A DNA stretch of 64,000 nt, from contig WBUH01000018.1 in the NCBI GenBank assembly GCA_008933805.1, forward strand, positions 1 through 64,000, read 5' to 3'. Below are positions 8,593-17,138 of this stretch, one piece after another. A program made the position numbers and the translations under genes. The stretch comes from Bacteroidota bacterium (GTDB lineage: Bacteria; Bacteroidota; Bacteroidia; UBA8524). Positions within the stretch are counted from its first letter, which is position 1. Each line of letters starts with the position of its first letter. The notes under the pieces were generated by a model that made no database searches, was not told where the DNA came from, and was given only the letters and a program-made list of their open reading frames with translations.

Positions 8593-9420
8593 CTATTTTA
8601 TGATGCCTTCGGCACGAAGTATTGCCAGGCTGATTTCAATTCGTGAATGAACAAGATTGTCTTTGCTAAACTCAATGTTGTTGGCAAAAAAGTAGGGCTT
8701 TCCGTCTTTCTCTACCCAGCCTACATACCATCCGGTGCTGTTTTCTACCCGCAACCCCCAACCGGTTTTTGCGCGCATTGTATAAGGAACGTTTTGTACC
8801 AACATCACTTCTTTAACCGTGTTCATTGTTTTGCTACTAAACGGCAAAGCATTGTTATACAATCGTTCTAAAAAAGCAATTTGTTCATAGGGGCTGATTT
8901 CTAGTCCTTTTTCTAACCAAAAATCATCAATATTCGGGGTTGTTACCTTGTTGCCATAGCCTACAGTGTCAAGCCAATGTTGCATACGGGTCTGCCCTGC
9001 TCTTCGGGCCAACTCTTGGTAACAGGGCACACACGAAACCCTAAAGGCTTCTTTCAAGTTCATGTCTTTGTTCCAGTTTTCATTCCCTCGCTTTTCACCG
9101 TCCCACTTAATAATTTCATTTGTATCTTTTATCACACCGGTTTCCAGTGCTACCAGTGAGTTGAAAATCTTAAAGGTTGATGCCGGTGTGTATCTTGTCG
9201 CGGCTCTCTCCGGGTTAAAAACCCTAACGGTACTATCAGTTGGGCTGTACAACACAAAACAACCTTGTATGCCTATACTGTCGTAAAACTTCTTCCACGA
9301 GTCAACAATTACCGTATCAATAGTTTTTGATGCAACCGGGGTTTGGTTTTGTATACCAGAGTTGGGTTTACAGGCTGCAAATAGTAGTGCCGAAACAAAT
9401 AGTAAACAGTAAGGTTTCAT
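8593..9420 (-). CDS. Class D (OXA-type) beta-lactamase, lipoprotein
   Basis: This is a serine beta-lactamase of class D, which hydrolyses penicillins and sometimes other beta-lactams. All diagnostic motifs are present, counted from the chosen start MKPYCLLF: STFK (Ser81 nucleophile, Lys84 to be carbamylated), SCV (129-131), YGN (155-157), Trp168 in FWLEKG, and KTG (218-220). The signal sequence ends in lipobox LLFAAC (Cys17), so the enzyme is probably anchored in a membrane. The frame extends 36 codons upstream, but those residues precede the lipoprotein signal and overlap the neighbouring promoter, so I start at 9420. It is divergent from a MerR-family gene 107 bp away. The spectrum, including any carbapenemase activity, cannot be predicted. 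Confidence 0.93.
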   Translation of the reverse strand: MKPYCLLFVSALLFAACKPNSGIQNQTPVASKTIDTVIVDSWKKFYDSIGIQGCFVLYSPTDSTVRVFNPERAATRYTPASTFKIFNSLVALETGVIKDTNEIIKWDGEKRGNENWNKDMNLKEAFRVSCVPCYQELARRAGQTRMQHWLDTVGYGNKVTTPNIDDFWLEKGLEISPYEQIAFLERLYNNALPFSSKTMNTVKEVMLVQNVPYTMRAKTGWGLRVENSTGWYVGWVEKDGKPYFFANNIEFSKDNLVHSRIEISLAILRAEGIIK

Positions 9421-9473
9421 ACTATAAATATAGTTCACGGGAGTATTTGATTTAAAAAAACTAAAAATTTTTC

Positions 9474-9506
9474 TTGACTCTAACGTTACGTGGTGGTCTA
9501 AGTTTG
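9474..9506 (+). promoter_or_regulatory. MerR-type promoter with operator
   Basis: TTGACT (9474-9479) and the Bacteroidota -7 element TAAGTTTG (9499-9506) are separated by 19 bp, the long spacing typical of MerR-controlled promoters. The spacer contains the perfect 9-bp dyad ACGTTACGT (9484-9492), like the core of known TipA-type operators. It directs transcription of the MerR gene beginning 22 bp downstream, so autoregulation is likely. Confidence 0.7.
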
Positions 9507-9527
9507 TGATTGAATTACGGCAACACA

Positions 9528-10292
9528 ATGGAACGGTACTCGGTTAAACAACTTTCAAAAATGGCAGGGGTAAGTGTGCGCACGCTTCACCACTACGATG
9601 AATTGGGACTTCTTACGCCCAAAGAACGTACCGACGCGGGGTACAGGGTTTACGGGCAAAAAGAGTTGATACGGTTGCAACAGATACTCTTTTATAAGGA
9701 GCTTGATTTTCCGTTGCGGGATGTAAAGGAGTTATTAGACGATCCAACGTTTGATTACCTGACGGCATTGCAAGGCCACCGCAAAGCTATTATGGAACGA
9801 AAGACCCGACTGGACATTTTGTTGACCACCATTGACAAAACCATTTTAACATTAAAAGGAGAACAAACTATGAGGACAAATGAGGAGCTATATGCAGGCT
9901 TTACCAAAGAACAGGCTGAAAGTATGAGATTGGAGGCTATGGATAAATACGGGAAAGAAACCGTTGAGACCTCGGAAAATAACCTGCGTAAATTGAGTAA
10001 AGAGCAGTTGAAAGCACTAAAAGCGGAAGGCGAAGAGATTGCATTGTCAATTGCAAAGTTGATGCACCTTACCCCCAATGAAGATGCCGTGCAACAGCAA
10101 ATAGACCGACACTACGAACACATTTTGCAAATGTGGGGCGGAGCTGTTGCTAAAGAAAACATACCACAAGCATATAAAGGTCTTGCCGCATTGTATGTTG
10201 AAGATAGCAGGTTTTACGCAGGGATTGCCGAGGGTTTTAACCAATTCTTAAGTGATGCAATCAGTTACTATGCTGATACCAGACTTGCATAA
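9528..10292 (+). CDS. MerR family regulator with TipAS domain
   Basis: The N-terminal winged helix (MERYSVKQLSKMAGVSVRTLHHYDELGLL) and a long dimerisation helix to about residue 110 are typical of MerR activators. The C-terminal half (about 120-250, with YAGFTKEQAE and a late EGFNQFLSDAISYYA) is a TipAS domain. In Streptomyces TipA, TipAS binds thiopeptide antibiotics and switches the protein to an activator. The ligand here is unknown. ATG at 9528 is preferred over an upstream codon at 9510, because the MerR-type promoter ends at 9506 and transcription should start near 9513. A class D beta-lactamage gene lies divergently; whether it is controlled by this protein is open. A bidirectional terminator follows. 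Confidence 0.88.
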   Translation: MERYSVKQLSKMAGVSVRTLHHYDELGLLTPKERTDAGYRVYGQKELIRLQQILFYKELDFPLRDVKELLDDPTFDYLTALQGHRKAIMERKTRLDILLTTIDKTILTLKGEQTMRTNEELYAGFTKEQAESMRLEAMDKYGKETVETSENNLRKLSKEQLKALKAEGEEIALSIAKLMHLTPNEDAVQQQIDRHYEHILQMWGGAVAKENIPQAYKGLAALYVEDSRFYAGIAEGFNQFLSDAISYYADTRLA

Positions 10293-10300
10293 ATAGCAAT

Positions 10301-10327
10301 AAAAAAGCCCGCTTTTGCGGGCTTTTT
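10301..10327. terminator. Bidirectional intrinsic terminator
   Basis: The stem AAAAAGCCCGC/GCGGGCTTTTT with a TTTT loop lies between two convergent genes and has an A-run on one side and a T-run on the other, so it can serve both. Confidence 0.85.
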
Positions 10328-10351
10328 AAATCTCTTTTACACCAAATATAA

Positions 10352-10906
10352 TTAAGCTGTTTGCAGCTTTAATGCAGGTACGTATTGTTTAGCAAGTGCA
10401 TATCCGCCAAACAAAACACCGTTGTAAATCAAATCAGAATAGAGCCCGTTAGTAGCAAACGATACAGGACCGGGTAAAATTTGGTTAGCAGCAAAAGGCA
10501 AAGCCGCAGTGTAGCTGGCTATTAAGCCGCTGAAATCATCGGCATACAAACCGTAAGCGTCAGCAGCCCAGCTGCCAAAGTTAGTAACGATGAAAAACAA
10601 TACTGAACTTGCTACCGATGCAAGCAATACGTTGCCTACAGCAGGTTTCTTAATCATAGTGCCCATCCATACGATAATTGCCATTGATACATATACAAAC
10701 AGCATGGTGGGGTGAAAACCTAAAAATAAGTCGCTGATAATCATGGTAGCCACAGGCACCAAAAACGCCCATTTTTTATCTTTGATATAAACACCCGAGA
10801 ATAAAGCGGCTGCCAACACAGGAGTAAAATTAGGCCAATGTGGTATTAAGCGGCCAAGTACGCCGGCTACTACAAGTGCTATTACAACAGTAAGGTTCTT
10901 TTTCAT
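10352..10906 (-). CDS. DUF6580 family membrane protein
   Basis: The 184-residue protein (start MKKNLTVVIALV) has about five transmembrane helices: residues 4-20, 30-45, 48-70, 75-92 and 95-120, with a more polar region before the last hydrophobic stretch (155-175). The conserved motifs RLIPHWPNFTPVLAAALF and SDLFLGFHPTMLFVY are typical of the DUF6580 family, which resembles small substrate-capture components of vitamin transporters; that comparison is inference. No transporter ATPase is adjacent and I see no riboswitch upstream. It is divergent from the subtilase gene and ends at a terminator shared with the MerR gene. Confidence 0.75.
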   Translation of the reverse strand: MKKNLTVVIALVVAGVLGRLIPHWPNFTPVLAAALFSGVYIKDKKWAFLVPVATMIISDLFLGFHPTMLFVYVSMAIIVWMGTMIKKPAVGNVLLASVASSVLFFIVTNFGSWAADAYGLYADDFSGLIASYTAALPFAANQILPGPVSFATNGLYSDLIYNGVLFGGYALAKQYVPALKLQTA

Positions 10907-11092
10907 AAGTATAGAATACGATTGCAAAATAAACCATTTGCGGGCAAAGGTGCAAATGGCAATACAAATAGGCTGTTCATTTTTGTTTACGTTACCATCT
11001 GTCGATTAAGATTGTACCCTCTACCTTCTTTTTTCTTAACATTGCAATTGTTCATTCTCACCAATTTAGTATTACATCCGTCTACCTATTAT

Positions 11093-13048
11093 ATGAAAAC
11101 CACCCAAAAAGCCTTTTTGCTTTTACTGTCCGTTTTTAGCGCAACACTAGCCATTGCCCAGCCAAAACGGGTTACCGATTCGTTATCGCTAAAAGTTAAT
11201 AGGGTTTCGCCCCTGCACAACGATTATACAACCTACGGTTTTCAGCAGGCGGTTACGGGTAAAGGGGTAATTGTGGGTATTGTTGATGTGGGTTTTCAGC
11301 TAAATCATCCCGCGTTTTTAGATAAAATGGGTACTAAAAACCGTGTTGTTCGTTTTTGGGATCAAACAATAAGTTTGGGCACACCGCCACAGGGCTATTC
11401 ATACGGAACTTTATATACCGATGTTACCAAAATAGATTATAAAAACTACGATGGCACCCACGGCACCCATGTGGCAGGTATTGCGGCTGGTTCTGGTTAC
11501 GGCACGCCCAACTACAACCAAGCTGGCAATGCTCCCGATGCAGAGTTGGTATTTGTACAGATTAAGTATAGTAACGACACCATCCCTTCAGGAGCAAGGG
11601 GAGATTATTTAGTAGCTAACCCTGCTATTATTGATGCTTTTGAATACATTTTTAAGTATGCAGATTCGGTTGGAAAACCTGCGGTGATTAACCTTAGTTG
11701 GGGAATGCACACGGGTCCGCACGACGGAACTTCGTTGTTTGACCAAGCTGTTGATGGGTTGATAGGCAAAGGCAAAGTAATTGTGGGTGCAGCCGGTAAC
11801 GAAAGAGGTCGCAATATGCACTTTGGACATACTTTTACAGGCGATACTGTATCTGCTTGGATAGGTGAAGCCATTAAACGCGATGCAACCTACGAAAGTA
11901 TTTACGCTGATTTTTGGGCGAATGCCGGCAGCGAGTTTTCAATTCAATTAAACCTGTTTGATACCTTGGGTAACTTATTAGGCTATTTACCCTTTGTGAG
12001 CAGCAGTTCTAATAGCTATTCAGAAGCAATGTTTACAAACGGAACCGATACATTGTCAGCAATTTTTGAATGTATCGCTGCATCACCGTTAAACGGAAAA
12101 TCAAACATACTTGTTAAAGCATACAACAACCACCCTAATACTAATTATGTGGTAGCTCGTTTCACTTCGGCCAATGCAGTTTTACACGGTTGGAATTCAG
12201 GAGGGGTTGATAGGTGGACTTCAGGAGAGTTTGATAGTATGGTTAGAGGCTACCAACCATTCTCAAACATGAAAATGGGTGATAATGATTATATAGTAGG
12301 TGAAAACGGAGGAACTGCAAAAGGAATTATTAGTGTGGGGGCGTATGCTACCTCGTTTATATGGACGGATGCCTGGGCCAATATTCACTCTACCTATGCC
12401 CTGCCCGGTTATTTGGCAAACTTTTCAAGTCAAGGCCCTACTGTAGATGGCCGCATAAAGCCTGATGTGGTTGCACCCGGTATTATGATTTCATCAGCGC
12501 TAAACCGCTATGCGTTTGATACCACCAGCAGCACTTACATTAGCATTATTGGCAACGATACTAACTATTACGGTGGTATGGGGGGCACTTCAATGGCCGC
12601 ACCACAGGTTGCCGGTATTGTAGCACTAATGCTGCAAATAAACCCATCACTTACTAACGAACAAATACGAACCATTTTGCACAATACGGCAGCAAGTGAT
12701 ACCGCCACCGGAACTACCCCTAACAATGTTTACGGCTGGGGCAAAGTAGATGCATTGTCGGCTTTACAAGCGGTGAAAGGGACTACATCAACAGGTAAAG
12801 TTTTAGCAAGCAATGGGGTATTGGTGTACCCTAATCCTACAAAAAACAAGTTTTACATTGATTTTAAAAACACTGATAATCAAATAGTTAATTGCGAAAT
12901 AACAACTATTGAAGGTAGAAAGATTTTTGAAAAGCGTACTACAGATACGCAATTACAAATTGATGCGGAAGGATGGGCTACAGGTGTATATTTGCTGAAA
13001 ATTGAAAGCCTGCAAGGCACCACTACCCTTAAAATTTGTAAGAATTGA
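11093..13048 (+). CDS. Subtilisin-like serine protease secreted by T9SS
   Basis: A signal peptide (MKTTQKAFLLLLSVFSATLAIAQ) precedes an S8 peptidase domain with the full triad: Asp65 in VGIVDVGF, His123 in GTHGTHVAG, and Ser500 in GGTSMAAPQV. An insertion of about 250 residues lies between His and Ser, as in large Bacteroidota subtilases. The last 75 residues are a type A T9SS sorting domain (VYPNPTKNKFYIDF ... GVYLLKIESL), so the enzyme should be exported across the outer membrane and then released or anchored. ATG at 11093 is chosen because a signal peptide starts there; the frame extends 57 codons further up without sense. The stop overlaps the bshB1 start (TGATG). Confidence 0.92.
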   Translation: MKTTQKAFLLLLSVFSATLAIAQPKRVTDSLSLKVNRVSPLHNDYTTYGFQQAVTGKGVIVGIVDVGFQLNHPAFLDKMGTKNRVVRFWDQTISLGTPPQGYSYGTLYTDVTKIDYKNYDGTHGTHVAGIAAGSGYGTPNYNQAGNAPDAELVFVQIKYSNDTIPSGARGDYLVANPAIIDAFEYIFKYADSVGKPAVINLSWGMHTGPHDGTSLFDQAVDGLIGKGKVIVGAAGNERGRNMHFGHTFTGDTVSAWIGEAIKRDATYESIYADFWANAGSEFSIQLNLFDTLGNLLGYLPFVSSSSNSYSEAMFTNGTDTLSAIFECIAASPLNGKSNILVKAYNNHPNTNYVVARFTSANAVLHGWNSGGVDRWTSGEFDSMVRGYQPFSNMKMGDNDYIVGENGGTAKGIISVGAYATSFIWTDAWANIHSTYALPGYLANFSSQGPTVDGRIKPDVVAPGIMISSALNRYAFDTTSSTYISIIGNDTNYYGGMGGTSMAAPQVAGIVALMLQINPSLTNEQIRTILHNTAASDTATGTTPNNVYGWGKVDALSALQAVKGTTSTGKVLASNGVLVYPNPTKNKFYIDFKNTDNQIVNCEITTIEGRKIFEKRTTDTQLQIDAEGWATGVYLLKIESLQGTTTLKICKN

Positions 13049-13764
13049 TGAAAGTTGATATTCTGGCCTTTGCCGCACACCCTGATGATGTTGAGCTCGC
13101 CTGTTCGGGCACGGTTGCAAAACACGTAGCAATGGGCAAAAAAGTTGCAATAGTTGATCTTACTAAAGGAGAGTTAGGCACGCGAGGAACCCCTGAAGGA
13201 AGGCTGCAAGAGGCTGCTGAATCAGCAAAAATACTGGGAGTTGTTGCCCGTGAAAATTTGGGCATGAAGGACGGCTTTTTTGCCAACGATGGCGAACATC
13301 AATTAAAGATTGTAGAGATGTTGCGCAAATACCGCCCTGATATTGTTTTGTGCAATGCTGTGAGCGACCGTCATACCGACCATGGACGCGGCGGGGACTT
13401 GGTGGTTTCGTCGTGTTTTATCTCAGGGTTGGCAAAAATTGAAACCGTTAATAATGGCGAAAAGCAAGCCCCTTGGAGACCTAAAACAGTATTACGCTAC
13501 ATACAAGACTTTTTATATAAACCGGATGTAGTGGTGGACATTACCCCGTATTACGAAACCAAAGTAGCTTCGATAAAAGCATTTAAGACACAGTTTTTCG
13601 ATCCCGAATCTACTGAACCTCAAACACCAATTTCTGTCCCTCATTTTCTGGATTCAATTGAAGGCCGTTGCTTAGATATGGGCAGGTTTATAGGCGTGCG
13701 ATATGCCGAAGGCTTTACGGTAACCAAACCTTTGGGAGTTGAGGATATTACTAGTCTATACTAA
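13048..13764 (+). CDS. bshB1: N-acetylglucosaminyl-malate deacetylase (bacillithiol synthesis)
   Basis: This zinc enzyme of the LmbE/PIG-L fold removes the acetyl group from GlcNAc-malate, the second step of bacillithiol synthesis. The metal site is visible as AHPDDVE (His11, Asp13, Asp14) and the later HTDHGRGG near residue 112. The closing sequence SVPHFLDSIEGRCLDMGRFIGVRYAEGF is typical of BshB1 rather than of other LmbE proteins. The length of 238 residues is normal. The start codon overlaps the stop of the subtilase gene by one base. The pairing with a secreted protease seems accidental; bshA and bshC are not in this window. Confidence 0.93.
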   Translation: MKVDILAFAAHPDDVELACSGTVAKHVAMGKKVAIVDLTKGELGTRGTPEGRLQEAAESAKILGVVARENLGMKDGFFANDGEHQLKIVEMLRKYRPDIVLCNAVSDRHTDHGRGGDLVVSSCFISGLAKIETVNNGEKQAPWRPKTVLRYIQDFLYKPDVVVDITPYYETKVASIKAFKTQFFDPESTEPQTPISVPHFLDSIEGRCLDMGRFIGVRYAEGFTVTKPLGVEDITSLY

Positions 13765-13791
13765 AACTGTACTTCAGGTTTATCTTAAAAA

Positions 13792-14766
13792 TTAAGACGC
13801 TGAAATTAATGAATACAGGGTATTAACTAATACTCCAAGGCTAAAGATAAAACAGTATAAAACACTTAGCAGCAGTGTTTTTAAAGAGGTGTAGAACCAA
13901 TTTTGTTTGTAAACCCGTTTAACGGCAATAAACACATACACTACTAATATCAACAAAAACAGTATGGCCATGAATGTGCTTTCTTCCAAACCGAAGATAA
14001 TGCTCACCAATATCATAAATGTAAACGATAAGAATACAAAAGCGTGTATGTTTAGTGAAAAGGTAATATGATCAACCAGGTAAATTTTCTTTCGCAGGTA
14101 TAGCAATTTTAAGATTAAGGCTACAATAGGAACAAGAACAAAAACTAATTGCGGCAGATTATTATTAAACTGTTTATTGACGCTTTTTTCTAATGCTGTA
14201 GGATCATTCTGCATTTTTTCTATCGCCTTTATTGCCTTGGTATTATACCAGCGTTTAATTGCACCGTCTCTTTTGTCTTCGGGAAGAGAGTTTTGAACAC
14301 TATCATACTTATGAATAGTTGTAATGGAATCGGTTGTGATGGCTAATAGTTTATGTTCAGCCTTAGCCTCTTTGGAAGCACTGTCAGTGTTTGATGAGCT
14401 ACTAACAGCAACAATTTCAGCTTCTTGCGTAGACTCTATACTAAAGAGTATCAGAAAGAAGATAAAACTCAGGAAAAAATAAGTTTTAGCAGGTGTTAGG
14501 TATTGAGTGCGTTTCCCGCTGTTATGTTCATTTACTAAGAAACCCGGCTTGATAATAAGCGGGATAAATGTTTTAAAGAACTTAGAATCGTAAAAAGTAA
14601 ATGCATTTAAGAACTCTAACAGTGCAGTGCCAATCGGAATTTTTTGTTCAATATTTTCCTGACCGCACTCTTGACAAAACCTACCGAATAAAGATGCGTT
14701 GCAATTAAGACACACTTTTTCTTCACGTTCTTTAAGTCGACTGTGGTTGTGGTTAGTTTCTGACAT
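13792..14766 (-). CDS. DUF3667 family membrane protein
   Basis: The N-terminal zinc-ribbon CLNCNASLFGRFCQECGQ (residues 19-36) is followed by the conserved FLNAFTFYDSKFFKTFIPLIIKPGFLVNEH and YLTPAKTYFFLSFIFFLILF. Four further hydrophobic helices fill residues 205-320. This is the standard DUF3667 layout, common in Bacteroidota and without a known function. The middle (residues 115-190) is polar and probably lies outside the membrane. The gene lies 42 bp downstream of the CPBP protease gene on the same strand and may share its transcript. Confidence 0.88.
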   Translation of the reverse strand: MSETNHNHSRLKEREEKVCLNCNASLFGRFCQECGQENIEQKIPIGTALLEFLNAFTFYDSKFFKTFIPLIIKPGFLVNEHNSGKRTQYLTPAKTYFFLSFIFFLILFSIESTQEAEIVAVSSSSNTDSASKEAKAEHKLLAITTDSITTIHKYDSVQNSLPEDKRDGAIKRWYNTKAIKAIEKMQNDPTALEKSVNKQFNNNLPQLVFVLVPIVALILKLLYLRKKIYLVDHITFSLNIHAFVFLSFTFMILVSIIFGLEESTFMAILFLLILVVYVFIAVKRVYKQNWFYTSLKTLLLSVLYCFIFSLGVLVNTLYSLISAS

Positions 14767-14808
14767 TTAACGCAATATCAAACACAAATAGCAAAATTCA
14801 ATGCGCGG

Positions 14809-15612
14809 TTACAAAATATTTTTCTCTTGTTTCGATAGCTTTTTGTAGCCGAATATTACAAGGGTTGCAATTCCCCAAAAAGTAATAAGCATTCCCATCA
14901 TATTAGTAATGTTTGCATTAACTGCACCACTGGTAAATGCAATATCAATGGTTGAGTGAAAAATAGCACAAGCCAACAGCCTGCCTTTTGTAGAGTTATA
15001 TAACCACGACAACAGGACGCTACCTGTAAACAAACTAAGCACCCAACCTATAATTCCGGCCATGCCCATTTCGGTATAACCGGGACGGTATAAAAATGCC
15101 GGCCAATGCCAAACAGCCCAAAACAATGTAAGTATGGTGGCAGAAACAAGGGCGTTGTATTTTTGCTGAAACCTTGGCAGGGCGAAACCCCTCCATCCTA
15201 TTTCTTCTCCAAAACCAAAAAACAAAAGATTATAGGCTAAAAAAGTAAAGAGGTTCAGTTCAGGAAACTCTTTGTTTTTACCTACTTGAGAAAAATCAAC
15301 CAGATTACCTGTTTGCAAATAGTCGATACCTGCTGCTAGGCAAAACAATACAAACGGGGCAAACAAGGCTACTATTATATAAGGCCATTTTTGGACTGAA
15401 AACATTCTGTTTACCAGTTCCTTAACGCCTTGTTGTTTGTTAAAGTAATACGTACATATAAATGCTGCTAAAAGAGGCCCTAAGCCGCCAATACCGTGAT
15501 GGTAAGGCAAAACGGGTAAACCCGTTATTCCGAATGCCGGCAAATAAAGTGGCAGCCAAATTATCCATGATAGCAAATAAGCGAGTGCAAAAAATAAAGG
15601 AAGTTGTTTCAT
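14809..15612 (-). CDS. CPBP family intramembrane metalloprotease
   Basis: The protein has about seven to eight transmembrane helices. It carries the CPBP/Abi (CAAX prenyl-protease-like) motifs: EEIGWRGFALPRFQ near residue 137 with the catalytic Glu-Glu-x3-Arg, and FWAVWHWPAFLY near 165 with a metal-ligand histidine. A third conserved histidine is in CAIFHSTIDIA near 217. Known relatives cleave membrane peptides or confer bacteriocin immunity; the substrate here is unknown. It sits between an AraC gene (10 bp upstream) and DUF3667 (42 bp downstream) on the same strand, which suggests one transcript. Confidence 0.88.
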   Translation of the reverse strand: MKQLPLFFALAYLLSWIIWLPLYLPAFGITGLPVLPYHHGIGGLGPLLAAFICTYYFNKQQGVKELVNRMFSVQKWPYIIVALFAPFVLFCLAAGIDYLQTGNLVDFSQVGKNKEFPELNLFTFLAYNLLFFGFGEEIGWRGFALPRFQQKYNALVSATILTLFWAVWHWPAFLYRPGYTEMGMAGIIGWVLSLFTGSVLLSWLYNSTKGRLLACAIFHSTIDIAFTSGAVNANITNMMGMLITFWGIATLVIFGYKKLSKQEKNIL

Positions 15613-15622
15613 TAGTATTGAG

Positions 15623-16603
15623 TTAATGTTTGGCGTTCCATCGTTTGTAAGCTCTTCTAAACACCGAAGAATCCGTATAGCCTACCATGTAGGCCACCTC
15701 GTTCACAGTATATTTACGGGTATCTATTAATCGTTGTGCAAGTTCTTTACGGTGTCCTTCAGCAATTTTCAAAAACCCGGTACCCTCGGCCTGCAATTTC
15801 CGTTGCAATGTGCGTGGTGATACATTCATATAAGCCGAAACCTCTTCAAGTGTTGGCAGTTGATTATAAAACTGGCCTGTTATGGTTTTTTGTACCAAGT
15901 GGGTAAAACTGGGGCTGTTTTGAGCCTTTTCAAGTGCTTCGTCAGCAAGGTTTATGAGCAATTGCTGTAAATCATGGTTATAACTTAAGACAGGCCATTT
16001 CGCTATTGCAGCATCAAAAACTATTTTGTTTTGAGATTGTAAAAACCGCACAGGGGCAGCCAGTAAACGTTCGTATGTTGCTGCCTCGTCTTTCTGCGCA
16101 GTCAATTCAATCCATAATGGCTTCATTGATTTACCGGTTAACAAACGGCAAACGTTTAAGCCACCCGCCACTGCTTGGTCGGCAGCTTGTCGCGCAGTAT
16201 CAGGGTAATGCTCTGTCCAATAAGGTATCGGGTTCAGGTAAATGATAAAATACTCTTGAGTAAGTTCGGTGCGGTATTCAAACATCTCAGTAAATACCGT
16301 AGTGTATTGGCACAAATGATTAAAGGCGTCTATCAAAGTACGGTCGGTTTGCATTAAGTGCCCCACCATGCCCACTACACTGGTAGTGGTTTCAATACCT
16401 ATTTTCAGCCCCAAAAGCGTATCTCCCGATTCTGCCACTGCCACCTGCCATACTTTTTGGGCTTGTTCAAAATCAATAATAGCGGTAGCATCGTCAAGCA
16501 AAGCTTTATCAATATCTGCTTGCTCACAAATGGTGTTTATGGCGGCACCGAATCGTGCCGAACCATAAATAATATCACGTATCACACTGGTACTAACCCA
16601 CAT
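15623..16603 (-). CDS. AraC family regulator with arabinose-binding-like N-terminal domain
   Basis: Residues 15-200 form the PF12625-type ligand domain found in OruR/ArgR-like regulators (GLKIGIETTTSVVGMVGHLMQTDRTLIDAF). The C-terminal 90 residues are an AraC double helix-turn-helix (LEEVSAYMNVSPRTLQRKLQAEG and EVAYMVGYTDSSVFRRAYKRW). The second helix-turn-helix is complete. The gene heads a likely operon with the CPBP protease 10 bp downstream and is divergent from DUF4345, with a 92-bp gap. It may control either neighbour; the inducer is unknown. Confidence 0.9.
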   Translation of the reverse strand: MWVSTSVIRDIIYGSARFGAAINTICEQADIDKALLDDATAIIDFEQAQKVWQVAVAESGDTLLGLKIGIETTTSVVGMVGHLMQTDRTLIDAFNHLCQYTTVFTEMFEYRTELTQEYFIIYLNPIPYWTEHYPDTARQAADQAVAGGLNVCRLLTGKSMKPLWIELTAQKDEAATYERLLAAPVRFLQSQNKIVFDAAIAKWPVLSYNHDLQQLLINLADEALEKAQNSPSFTHLVQKTITGQFYNQLPTLEEVSAYMNVSPRTLQRKLQAEGTGFLKIAEGHRKELAQRLIDTRKYTVNEVAYMVGYTDSSVFRRAYKRWNAKH

Positions 16604-16695
16604 GTATGCTGGCGTAAATGGTTTGTTTTTTGGCGTAATTTACCACAAGCCGCCTGTTTTTGCCACGGTAGTTTTGCTAAATAATTATAAACATT

Positions 16696-17088
16696 ATGAA
16701 AGCGATAAAAATTTCAGCTACCGTTTTTTTGGCATTAATGGGATTGGCTTTTGCCAAGGTGGGGATTGAAGCCCTTACCAATCCCCAAGCAGTATTAGCT
16801 AATGTAGGGATTGAATTGAATAATAGCAGCGCACTTAGCTCAATGCGTGCTGTGTATGGTGGTATGCACCTTGTTTTTGGGTTGTTTTGTTTTTGGGGAG
16901 CCTATAAAATGAGGCGTGAAGCATTGGGACTAGTTACTTTGTACACCATTGGCTTTGTGGTAGGCCGTTTATCAGGCGTTGTGGCCGATGGTGCTCCTAA
17001 TGCTTTTGTATCACAATGGTTGGTTACAGAAAGTATTAGCCTTGCTATTGCAGCCTTTTTACTGTTTAAACTAAGAAAACAAGAATAA
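16696..17088 (+). CDS. DUF4345 family small membrane protein
   Basis: The 130-residue protein has four hydrophobic helices (about 5-20, 50-67, 75-92 and 103-122) and the family's conserved MRAVYGGMHLVFGLFCFWGA and GFVVGRLSGVVADG. The family has no known function. A -7 element TAGTTTTG lies at 16669-16676, with no good -33 element. It is divergent from the AraC gene, a layout that often means the regulator controls this gene. Confidence 0.82.
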   Translation: MKAIKISATVFLALMGLAFAKVGIEALTNPQAVLANVGIELNNSSALSSMRAVYGGMHLVFGLFCFWGAYKMRREALGLVTLYTIGFVVGRLSGVVADGAPNAFVSQWLVTESISLAIAAFLLFKLRKQE

Positions 17089-17102
17089 ATATGTAGTTGT
17101 TG

Positions 17103-17138
17103 GTTAGCGGTTTGGGGTATTCCCCGGCCGCTAACTGT
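17103..17138. terminator. Hairpin between convergent genes
   Basis: The arms GTTAGCGG and CCGCTAAC enclose a GGGG/CCCC inner stem. The right arm overlaps the stop codon of the antiporter gene. A short TGTTTT follows on the plus strand, so it most likely ends the DUF4345 transcript. Confidence 0.55.
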
